Below are positions 43,860 through 56,505 of a stretch of DNA of 64,000 bases, piece after piece. The DNA comes from Diphasiastrum complanatum (Eukaryota > Streptophyta > Lycopodiopsida > Lycopodiales > Lycopodiaceae), in assembly GCA_029204225.1 (NCBI GenBank), contig CM055107.1:30715410-30779409 (forward strand). The letters run 5' to 3'. The position numbers and the translations under genes were made by a program. Position 1 is the first letter of the stretch; every line of letters begins with the position of its first letter. The notes under the pieces are model-generated. The model had not been told where the DNA came from. It worked only from the letters and a program-made list of their open reading frames with translations, and did no database searches.

Positions 43860-45252
43860 AGACTTCACAAGGGTGAACCCGATGTTCCCTGGAACAAACC
43901 CCTTGATAGGACCAACCTACTCTCCAAGAAGCCTCGCAAGCAACCTGCCCCCAGAAGGAGCAAGCCATCCTCTTCTAAGGCTCCCAAAAAGGTCCGACGT
44001 GTAACCCTCCAAGCTTCCACATCTGGAGGTGATGGAATTGTAAATATTGTAGCTCTTGATACTGTGGTTGATTCAACCACAAAAATTTTGGACATTCCCT
44101 CCATTGTAGATACTCTCCTGCCTCCTCCTGTTAATGTCAAACCTGTAGCATATTTAGATTCTGATAATTATTTAAAATTTAAGAAAGATATTTCAGATGC
44201 GATAGATAGTATCGGCATGCCAATCCTCTTCCAAATAGAAGAGATTGGTCTTACTCTTAATTTTAAAATTCCATATTGTTTGCAGATGAAGGATAGAAGG
44301 GCATTTATTAGCGATCCAGTGATTGAGGCTGGTCTCCCCTGACTGCACTATGATATAGCAAGGGATTCCATGAAAGAAGTGTCGCTTCTTAGCAATTTTT
44401 TCCTGCAAGGCATCAAGGACAACAACGACACTTTGTCACACTGTATCCTTAGTGCTTGCTCACCTACTGTGAAGTTTTTGTTGATGCCATATCATACCAA
44501 GTATGTCTATCTCTTTACTTGTCAAATTCATTACTTGTCTACTTCTTTACTCGTAATTATTGTATCGTTTATCTAATGAAATTCTTCATGATTTTTTGCA
44601 GTGATAACTGGAGCTTAATTGTAATTTCTGTAAAAATCACAGATAATAATATTGTAAATCTTTTTTGTGTAAAGATGAATTTTGCCAGCAACACACATAA
44701 GGATATTGACTCACTGTTGTCGGAGATATGTAAATATTTTTCAATAGAGAATCCCACGGCAGGGAAATGTGAAATTGTGATTATTGATCATTGAGGTAAT
44801 CATTAAACATTTCTGGTGTATTTTTGTTTATCATCATTGTTAAGCATTAGTACCTTCATCCCATTATTAATCAATTGAATGTATTGCAGAAACTCCAACA
44901 AAATGACTCATATAGTTGTGCGTGGTATACTCTATACAATGCAAAGTTATTTTTCCAGTGGTACAATCTTCAGGAGGATGTTGATATTTCAAAAGTGAGT
45001 TATTAGCCCTTTCTATTTTATCTTTATGTTAACTATTGTTTGTTATTAATATTCATCTAATACAATGTTTATTGCAGTTTGTCCTAGGTGATTATATTGT
45101 TGGCAAAGTGTACATAAGTGTACATATTTCGACAGGAGATCATTCTTAGTCTATTGGCCAGGTCAACTGCTGGACCAAAGATTGATGTTGGGCCATCTAA
45201 GGCAGACGATGTTCAGATTTTAAATGAGACTGGGCAAATTGTAAATACTTAA
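43860..45252 (+). pseudogene. Linker plus Ulp1-like (C48) cysteine-protease domain
   Basis: This continues the CENH3-like alpha-C frame. A basic linker (KKPRKQPAPRRSKPSSSKAP, KKVRRVTL, NLS-like) leads to VAYLDSDNYLKFKKDISDAI and a TGA at 44340. The same frame goes on to 44500. Introns 44501-44601, 44796-44889 and 44995-45077 all have GT-AG ends. Spliced, MPYHTNDNWSLIVISVKI and LQQNDSYSCAWYTLYNAK recall Ulp1/SENP (P.H...HW.L.V and Q.DS..CG). The Gln and Cys are kept, but the His of HW is Asn and the Asp is not evident. The last exon ends near 45252 after one shift (DDVQILNETGQIVNT). Ulp1-like domains are common in plant DNA transposons. Confidence 0.6.
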
Positions 45253-45495
45253 GCTGAATAGATAGACTTATAAACATATAGAAATAGAATTATAGAGATA
45301 TAGACATACAGAAACAAAATCATTTGAACAAATGTACAAATTCCCCAAATTCGGATGATCTTTTATTGAATACATATACCAATTTGTACAATTGATTGTA
45401 CTTTTTCGTATCTGCATGAAAGATAAGCAACTTGTTAATTTCTCTATTCTCTAATAAAGGTACATATATGATCATTGACTGATTTACAAATCAGA

Positions 45496-46706
45496 TTAAA
45501 ATCTTACGAGCTTTCCATTGATAATGAATGTGAAATATTCTGGTAGAATTTCATTGTCCATTAAGACCAACTCTTGTCTAATATAACTCAAGCTCCAATG
45601 ATCCTCCACTATAATTGTAGTTAGCATATCTTCATTGTTGAAAATGTGGACTTTTTTTCGATCTGTGTGATCATCCATTTAAAGGTCTTGATTGAGTGGC
45701 ATCCATGTCTCACTTATTCGTTTCCATCTCTGGTAACTAAATGTAAGACTAAGCATTTGTCTTGCAATGCAATAACGAAATATCATAGATGATTTCTTAA
45801 TTCTACATTCAATATCTCCAACCGCCTTGCATTCCCAACCCACATCCATCAGATCTGAAAGAGTGTCATCTGGCACATCCTTACGAACAAATAATGTTGG
45901 TGTTCTATGAACATTTGCATTTGAAAAAAAATAATCTACAAATACAAATAAGGATAGAAACCAACTTAATCTATTGACTTTTGATCCAGTGCTAGCTTTG
46001 ATTGAGTTTTTCAAATATAATAGTAATTTGCATCTAAAAGATTCTGACACCATACTATCAGGTGCAAGCCATTCATCACTTCCAAAATGTGGCAGTGGTA
46101 TATCTTCAAGCTTTCCAAAACCTCCATGCATATCTGGAATATACTTGGACTCATAGAAAAATATACCACTATCTACAAGCTCCTTAGAAGTTTTTCCTCT
46201 GTATTGTAATTTTCCAATATTCGAATGAACTTCACATCCAATATACCTGCTAGGGATTGTGTTGGCTCCCATTCGCTTATCCTGGATGGATATAAATCTA
46301 CAAGAATGCAATACATATATGATAACTGATATGATTTCAACAAGTTTCAAAAGCATGAATGTTATAATATAGATCCCAATTTTTTTTAAACTTATAGTTA
46401 CATTTTTGGCGATCATGAATATCAAAATCTTGTAGATATAGCTCCGAATGCATATAGACATGTTGAACCAAGACTTCTGAGATTGATTGCCCTCCTGGAG
46501 AAGTCCTAAAATCAAGGATCTTTGCTTTCTAATATGATTTGAATGTCATCTTTGCTTTCTTTTTTGGTCTAAACATGCCTTTTGAGAATGGATGCAGCAG
46601 AACCCATGAGTTTTTGATATATCTTGTTGGTTTCCAAAATCCGGCATCATCCTTCTCATTGTGAAGAATCATTGATTCAATTTTAGATCTTGGTCTCCTG
46701 GCCATA
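45496..46706 (-). pseudogene. Unknown gene with possible ubiquitin-like C-terminus
   Basis: On the minus strand ATG 46706 opens a basic start (MARRPRSKIESMILHNEKDD, AGFWKPTRYIKNSWVLLHPF, KGMFRPKKKAKM). A stop and a shift follow, then an intron-like gap ending at TTGTAG near 46297. The main frame to 45679 has GANTIPSRYIGCEVHSNIGK, DSGIFFYESKYIPDMHGGFG, PHFGSDEWLAPDSMVSESFR and PTLFVRKDVPDDTLSDLMDV. Just after a stop, ATG 45678 to 45496 reads VHIFNNEDMLTTIIVEDHWS, LSYIRQELVLMDNEILPEYF and TFIINGKLV. This resembles the ubiquitin-like L..IR.E....P..F.F...G..V pattern found in some transposon proteins. The gene converges on the CENH3-Ulp1 gene, with about 240 bp between them. The family is not recognised. 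Confidence 0.45.
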
Positions 46707-46720
46707 CCGATTGCTTCCAA

Positions 46721-47227
46721 AGTTTAGCGCCAAATTCTCAAATATATGAAATGCCAAATCGACTCAATGCTATATGATACTTATTCAATGTGAATGGATA
46801 ACTGGACCACAGTAACAACATGTGGTAACTATGCTTATTGTCTAACTGTGATGCATGTCACCAGTTCCTATGCATGTGATGACTTACTATTGGCAAACCT
46901 ATGTAGTTTGAAATTTATGAACATATTAACCAATGTGGTTAAATAATTAACTAGAGACAATGTCGTTGTGGGCAGATTCACACATTCGGGACAGACACTA
47001 TCCACCAATAGCATATTCCCATCCTGCCCGGCGGCAAACTCAAAAATTTTAAAAGTTAATTTTTATAACTTTATTATTTCTATCTACGTTACGTAGATTT
47101 CAAATATATGCAATTTCATTGGGCTACATGGCGGACAAAACTAAGAAAAAAAAATTAAAAGCATATTTAGGAAGGGTCTTTTTTTATTTTAAAAATCCTC
47201 TTATGGCTACACACAACATGACTACGA
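46721..47227. other. Stretch without a recognisable gene
   Basis: AT-rich upstream flank of the minus-strand gene, with the self-complementary word ACGTTACGT near 47090. No TATA box is convincing. No repeat shared with other parts of the window was seen. Confidence 0.5.
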
Positions 47228-48165
47228 CATAGTCATCGACTCAGGAGCAACTTCTACCAAGAACAAGGAATAGAACATCAATTCACTCCTGTATACACAC
47301 CACAGTACAATGGTGTTGCAAAACGAAGAAACATGACGCTTGTCGAAGGAGCGAAATGCATGATGGCATAGGCTCAATTGCCAAGTCTATTTTGGGTTGA
47401 GGCAGTAGCTGCAGTTGTACACTTGCAGATCAAATCGACAATAACAACCCTGGAAAATAAGACACCGTATGAAATGTAGACAAGTAAAAAGCCTAATATA
47501 AACAGGACCAAGAAGGTTGACAAGACAAAGAAAACCTCCAAACCGATACACTGACAATCTTCAATGGAGTGAAGATGCAAATATCAAATATTGTAGCTTC
47601 ACTAAGGAATCGACAACCTACCAAGAAGCTATCCAGAGTCCAAAGGGAGAATCATGGAAGCAGACAATGTAAAAAAAGTTCGAGTCGATGAGGCAAAATG
47701 AGGCATGGACATTAGAGCCACTGTCTGAAGGAAATAAGACTTTCGACTGCAAATGGTTCTACAAAGAAAAGTAGAAGTTAGATGGCACTGTTGGATGCTA
47801 CAAGGCTAGACTTGTCGCCAAGGGTTACATATAGAGGTATGGCATCGACTACTTTGATACATACTCACCAATGGTCAAGATGGCAAGCATCCGACTACTC
47901 CTTGCATATGCAACGCAAAGCAACGCAAAGCAACGCAATCTGGAAATTCATTAGATTGATGTTAAAACAGTCGTTCTCCACGGAGATCTAGAGGAAGAAA
48001 TCTTCAGAAGCTGCCAGAAGGATTCAAAGACCTTGACAATCAAAAGTACGTCTGTCGACTACATCGATGCATCTATGGTCTGAAATAGGCATCACGAGCT
48101 TGGTACATGAAGTTCGACAACCTTCTGAAGTCTCTAGACTTCGTTCCTACTCAACCTGATTCGGA
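47228..48165 (+). pseudogene. Copia fragment (protease, integrase tail, RT start)
   Basis: YDIVIDSGAT (protease, 47224-47253) joins directly to integrase FYQEQGIEHQFTPVYTPQYN, GVAKRRNMTLVEGAKCMM (47256-47370), so most of integrase is deleted. The linker and RT follow: YQEAIQSPKGESWKQTM, GNKTFDCKWFYK, GIDYFDTYSPMVKMASIRLL, QIDVKTVVLHGDLEEEI and CRCIYGLK-like LHRCIYGL. Stops and shifts are frequent. A 10-bp word (aacgcaaagc) is repeated three times at about 47912-47941 inside RT. The fragment ends at 48165, where R1 sequence begins. Confidence 0.85.
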
Positions 48166-48167
48166 GT

Positions 48168-51103
<2,936 letters not shown>

Positions 51104-52690
51104 AGCAGGTTTGGTTCTTGATAAGAGATGAATACTCTTTATCCATAGCTTCTTGCCAGAGATCTGAATCTGGATGACTGAGTGCCTCTTTGACAATCGT
51201 TGGCTCGTGAACAAGGTAGGCTGCAGACTCGTCGATATATCTGATAGGTGGTCTGCTAGCTCTTGATGATCTTTTGGAAAATAGAGGAAGTTGATCATTT
51301 TCATCATATTGTAGTTGTTGAATTGCAACACCATCATCTTCTGATTCATCGTTAATTTATTGTTCATCAAAAGTAGATGAGCTTGGTCCTTCAATGGGAA
51401 TAGTCGACTGAGGAACTGGAAAGTTCAATATGTCAAGGAAATCTGACAGGTCGGCTGGATGGGCAATACCTTTTTCCTTGAGGTCTTGAAATTGATCTTA
51501 GATGAAGATGACATCCTGACTAGTGAATATCTTCAACTCAATGGGATTGAACAACTTGTAGGCTTGATCTAAAATAGTGTAGTTGATGAAAATACATTTG
51601 ATACGTTAGAAGTCGATTTTCTTCTTGAGATCGTGAGGAATTTGCACATAAGCAGTACATCCAAAAACTCGTAAGTTTGATAGAGAAGGTTTGATACCTG
51701 TTCAAACTTCGAATGGTGTTTTGTATGAGAGATCTTTACTAGGACATATGTTCTGAACATAAGTTGTCGTTGAAATAGCTTTAGCCCAGAAGGACTTCGG
51801 TAGTGTCGCATGTAATAACATACACTTTGTCGATTCGACGAAGGTTCTGTTCTTTCTCTCAGCAAGACCATTTGACTGAGGTAAATAGGAGGTAATGTAT
51901 TGTTGCTCAATGCCATTGTTAAGACAGTACTCCTTGAATTCGATGTAGATATATTCTCCCCTGTTATCTAACCTCAATGCTTTGATTTGTTTGCCAGTTT
52001 GATTTTTTGCATGCTCTTTGAATTGTCTAAACTCGATGAAAGCCTCTTATTTTAGTCTAATGAAATAAATAGCCATTTTTCTGAAGAATTCATCAATAAA
52101 GGTAATGAAATACTTTGCATCTAACAATGAAGGAGTTTGCATAGGTCCACATATATCTATATGAACAACATCTAACAAACCTTCTGTTGCATGCCTATGA
52201 CTTGGTCTAAAAGGAATCCTAGTCTGCTTTCCAAGGATGCAGCTATGGTAGATAGGCAGATCGACTTTACCAAAAGGATAGTCGAGATCAAGAGCCATGG
52301 ATTGGCTGACATGTTCAAAACAGATGCATAAGTCAAGTGTCCTAAGCGATGATGCCATAGTAATGCCTTATTGACAAGAATAGAGATTTTCAAGGCTTGA
52401 CTAGAATCAGAATAACAATTATGTTGAGTAGCTCCAGAATCCAAAAATCACGAATCATCCAAATTCGCGTATTTGTCTTTGACCATAAAAGTGCCTTTGT
52501 CCATTTCGACTTGAGGAGATACTGTAACTATATTTGCTTGTTGATCATGTTGCTTGGCTGTATTCTTCGCTTTGAGAATTCAACAATCCTGGATCTAATG
52601 GTTATTGCATTTGCAATACTTGCAAAACATCTTCTTCTTTGACGAATGTGGATTTGATGATTGTTCTTGACTTTGAGTCTGTCTGTGATT
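51104..52690 (-). pseudogene. Copia C7 protease, integrase and RT start, minus strand
   Basis: Read from 52690 down, zinc-knuckle debris comes first (CKYCKCNNH...DC). Protease DSGATQHN (52444) is joined by deletion to LVNKALLWHHRLGHLTYASV. Integrase follows: HIDICGPMQTPSLLDAKYFI, LDNRGEYIYIEFKEYCLNNG, YLPQSNGLAERKNRTFVEST and TTTYVQNICPSKDLSYKTPF. The linker RASRPPIRYIDESAAYLVHE and RT start PDSDLWQEAMDKEYSSLIKN end it. RT is cut after NQTC at 51104, where the (CT)n tract starts. Several shifts are present. Confidence 0.88.
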
Positions 52691-52864
52691 CGACGTAGAC
52701 TGCTTGGAGCTTTTCTGCTTCTGTCATTTCAAGCCCTTGTTGACATAGAGAGCATGAGATCAAGAGGTAGACAAAGTGTCTTGACTTCTTCGATTATCTT
52801 CTTGCAGCAACATAGTGATAACTCTGATAAGAGTTAAATCTGAGTGTGTTATGATGATCGTCAC

Positions 52865-53350
52865 CTAGTTCTCATATGTAAAGGGCAGACTTAAAAGCAA
52901 TGTCATAATTGCGTCTTGATCGTCTATGACTGATCCGACAATGGCCATCTGTTGCAAGAGATTCTTAAACTGGTTAATATGTTTCTGAAGACAATCACCA
53001 TTTGACATCTTGAGTGTGACGAATTTTCTTCGAAGATCTAACTTGGTAGTTACGTCTCTCACATCATATAGTGAGCTCAGGATGTCCCAAACTTTTTTCG
53101 AAGTCTTAGGCTCAGCTATATGGCCAATTTGAGTATATGATATATTGAGGATAATAAGCGCGAAAGCTTTACCATCATTCGATTTCCATTCCGAGGTTTC
53201 TGTGTCGTTTTCAGGTTTCACTTTGATACCTGTAACAACATCCCACAACTCGTTGGCGATTAGCAAGGCCTTCATCTTAAATTTTCACAAATGATAATTG
53301 GATCCATTCAGCTTGTTTGTGATAGAACCGACTTTACTTTGAGAATCCAT
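52865..53350 (-). pseudogene. Copia C7 Gag (UBN2 type), minus strand
   Basis: The start is ATG 53350 (MDSQSKVGSITNKLNGSNYH). Codon 22, the conserved Trp, is TGA at 53285-53287. The frame then runs unbroken to 52865: KMKALLIANELWDVVTGIKV, FALIILNISYTQIGHIAEPK, WDILSSLYDVRDVTTKLDLR and HINQFKNLLQQMAIVGSVID. The sister copy at 55267 carries the same stop. The region 52700-52865 continues Gag with lesions. Confidence 0.88.
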
Positions 53351-53545
53351 TTGGAACTTAGTTTGTCGATTGTATCGATGACGCTAAGATGTAGTGATGC
53401 CAACAATAGAAAATCAATTCTCTGATACTGAAAGGATGAAAGGAACTGAAAAATATGATATCAATTTGTTATCGCGAAAGATATCAAGTATTAGAGCTTT
53501 TCGCTCTGATATCGAAATAGTATTAGGCGTTGAAGAAGAATCAAT

Positions 53546-53557
53546 GCTCTGAAACCA
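53546..53557 (-). other. PBS of copia C7, minus strand
   Basis: TGGTTTCAGAGC on the minus strand, one base off the tRNA-Met type, abuts the LTR TG at 53558-53559. Confidence 0.8.
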
Positions 53558-54710
53558 TGTCAAAAATAGGTGAGTAATAGAATGTGGAAACTTCCTACTT
53601 CCAATGCATGACTACTCCTATAACAAAATGAATAAAGTAGTAGTGATGGAAATTACGTCCAATCTTTAGCAACTAACTTTTGCTAGATACTAAGTGACTA
53701 CATAGACAAACATAAAGTATTAAATTCTCAGACAATTTTTATCAGTTACAAAAGCAATACAAAGATGCATGCATTCTGACACAAACTGAATGCAATAAGG
53801 AAATAGTATTGATTTAGAAAAACAAGATCAGATGCTAATGAGTGCAAGACAATAGCGGATAGAAACCGTGCACTCTAAAGCTATCTCTGAGTAACTAAGA
53901 ATAAGTCTGAAATAAGGAACTTTGCTGATAAGCAGTAGCGCAATAGCAACTCTAAAATACATCTCTATAAAACTGATCTAGAATGCTCAAGAGAGTTCAA
54001 GCTTGAAAGCTTGATAGAGAGCTAACAACAATACTTTCTGATTGTGAATGATCTGCTTGATGAGAGTGTAGGAAGCGTCGTGTAATAACACTCAACTCCT
54101 TCACAATCCACAATGTTGATGGATCATTCTACTGATAATGAGATGTATGAACAACTGATTTATACTAAGTAATTAGGTCGTCAAATGCGATTGCCAGTTG
54201 GCTGGTGTCCATTGACATTCATCCAGTTCTTCTCAAAAGTTGTTTGTTGATAAGCGGTGACAATTGGCCGTAAACAGTCATAAATGAATGTAAACTGTCA
54301 TTTTGCATAAATGAATGTAAATTGTCACAGGCGAAAAATGTGACACTGTATTTTTACTCGTAATTTTTGACAGGCAAAAAATGCAAAAAAGACGACATTG
54401 CATTTTTGCACGTAATTCCTTATAGGCAAAAAATACAAAAAAGATGACACTGCATTTTTACACATAATTCCTGACAGGCGAAAAATGCGAAAAAGCCGAC
54501 ACTGTCTTTTTACATGAGATTCCTGACAGGAGACACTGTCGGGTTTGTAGAGAGAGAAAATATGACACTATTGTCAAACTCCGTGTATTTTTGCAGATTG
54601 TGTAAAAACACTTGTAATTCTGTAGATTGTATAAAGACATGAGAAAATTCGCAGAACTGGATAAACAGTTGGATGAAGATTAAAACCCGATTAGTCGATT
54701 AGTAGGACAG
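53558..54710 (-). repeat. 5' LTR of minus-strand copia C7
   Basis: The inner end (53558) is fixed by the PBS. The outer end is estimated. It contains the 52-bp repeats at 54329-54540. The stretch near 53590-53650 resembles the reverse complement of 54940-55000 in the plus-strand copy ('gtagtcatgcat' words). No coding sequence. Confidence 0.6.
54329..54540. repeat. 52-bp tandem repeats within an LTR
   Basis: Units start at 54329 (43 bp, shortened), 54372, 54424 and 54476, each beginning AGGC(A/G)AAAAATG and ending near CTGAC. A partial fifth begins at 54528. Such arrays are common in U3 of plant LTRs. Confidence 0.85.
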
Positions 54711-55266
54711 AGAATAATCCAACACTATTTTGCTTTCATACTGAATCAATACTATCTTCTTATCCCATTCAGCTTCATCTCAGAATGTATGCATTTTTAT
54801 AATTTTTTGCGACTGATTATTTGTCTGATAATTCAATGCTTTAATGTTTGGCTACGTAATCGTTGTAGTACTAATGATTTCATAGTTAGTTACTATAAGA
54901 TTGAACGTGATTTCAATCACTATTGTTTTGTTCAAAATTGATAGGCGTAGTCATGCATGAAGAAAGAGAAAGATAGTTTATTCTATTATGCATGATAAGT
55001 TTTCTTTCTTGTCGTTTGAGTTATTTTTATTCAAATCTTATTTGACCTATCTTTTATACACCGCTTTCCAACATCGTATTTAAGTATTGATTCTTCTTCA
55101 AGGCCTGATACTATATCAGAGCGCAAGCTCTTATACTTGATATCTTTCGTGATATCAAATTATTCTTCAGTTCGAATCAATTTATTTCGGTATCAGAGAA
55201 TTGAATTCCACAGCATTGTATCTTTCTCTTAAAGACGATTGAATTATCAATAGTCTAAAGTTCCAG
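54711..55266 (+). other. LTR end and leader of plus-strand copia C7
   Basis: This mirrors the leader of the minus-strand copy: 'tgattcttcttcaa.gcctgatacta', 'atatcagagcg', 'cttgatatctttcg.gat' and 'gtatcagagaattga' occur in both. A PBS-like ATATCAGAGC is at about 55113. The LTR boundary could not be placed. Confidence 0.5.
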
Positions 55267-56505
55267 ATGGATTCTCAAACTAAAGCCAGTCTTATCGTAG
55301 ACAATCTGAATGGATCCAATTATCATTTATGAAAATTTAAGATGAAGACCTTGCTAATCTCCAATGAGTTGTGGGATGTTGTTACACGTATCGAAGTGAA
55401 ACCTGAAGATGATACAGAAGACTCAAAATGAAAATCAAAGGATGGTAAAGCTTTCGCGATTATTATCCTCAATATCAGATACTCAAGCTAAGTTTTTGGA
55501 AGAAGTCTGGGACATCCTGAACTCACTATGTGATGTGAGTGACGTAACTAATAAGTTACATCTTTGAAGGAAATTATTCAGACTCAAGATTTCAAATAAT
55601 GATTCTCTTCAGAATCATATTAACCAGTTTAAGAATCTCTTGAAACAGATGGCCGTTGTTGGATCAGTCATACATGATCAAGACACAATTATGACATTGC
55701 TTTCAAGCCTATCCTCTACATATAAGAACTGAGTGATGATCATCATAACACACTCAAATTTATCTCTTACTAGAGTTATCACTATGTTGCTACAAGAAGA
55801 TAATCGAAGAAGTCAAGTCACTTCGTCTACCTCTTTATCTCATGCTCTATATGTCAACAAGGGCTCAAAACGACAGAAGCAGAAAAGCTCCAAGCAGTCT
55901 ACATCAAATCAGAAACAGACTCAAAATCAAGAACAATCATCAAATCCACGTTCGTCGAAGAAGAAGCTTTTTTGCAGGTATTGCAACCACAATAACCATG
56001 AGATCTAGGATTGCCGAATTCTCAAAGCGAAGAATGCAGCCAAGAAAACTGACCAACAAGCAAATACAGTTACAGCATCCCCTGAAGTCAAAATGGATGA
56101 CGGTGCTTTTATGGTCAACGACAAATATTCGAATTCGATGATTCATGGTTTCTAGATTCTGGAGCTATTCAACATATGACCAATCATTGGGAGATTTTCC
56201 AATCCTATACGCCTTACAGCACAAAGAAGTATGTTCATCTTGGTGATGATAGTACTCACACTATCGAAGGTGAAGGTATTGTAAGATTAAGATTCCAGCA
56301 TGGTCAATTCAAACTATTGTCAAAAGTCTTGTATGTTTCTAAACTCTCTATAAATGTGTTATCAATAAGTAGAATTATAGATTTAGGTCATAAGGTGGAG
56401 TTTGAGTCTGATCAATGTAGAATTATCAATAGGAGTAATAAGATCCTTGCACTCGACAAGAGACATGGATACTTATATAGATTGGCACGTTGTGTTTGAT
56501 GGTGG
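55267..56505 (+). pseudogene. Copia C7 Gag and protease, plus strand
   Basis: ATG 55267 (MDSQTKASLIVDNLNGSNYH) has TGA at codon 22 like its minus-strand sister, then KMKTLLISNELWDVVT. Gag decays through several stops. 55733-56008 is Ser/Gln/Lys-rich and precedes a zinc-knuckle remnant (CRYCNHNNHEI). The protease WFLDSGAIQHMTNHWEIFQS is at 56146-56205. It continues HLGDDSTHTIEGEGIVRLRF, LSKVLYVSKLSINVLSISRI and NKILALDKRHGYLYRLA. It is cut at about 56505 by the next element. Confidence 0.88.

Noticed and set aside
45974-46156. Plus-strand 60-residue frame
   Set aside because: It is the antisense of the clearly coding-like minus-strand frame 46515-45679.
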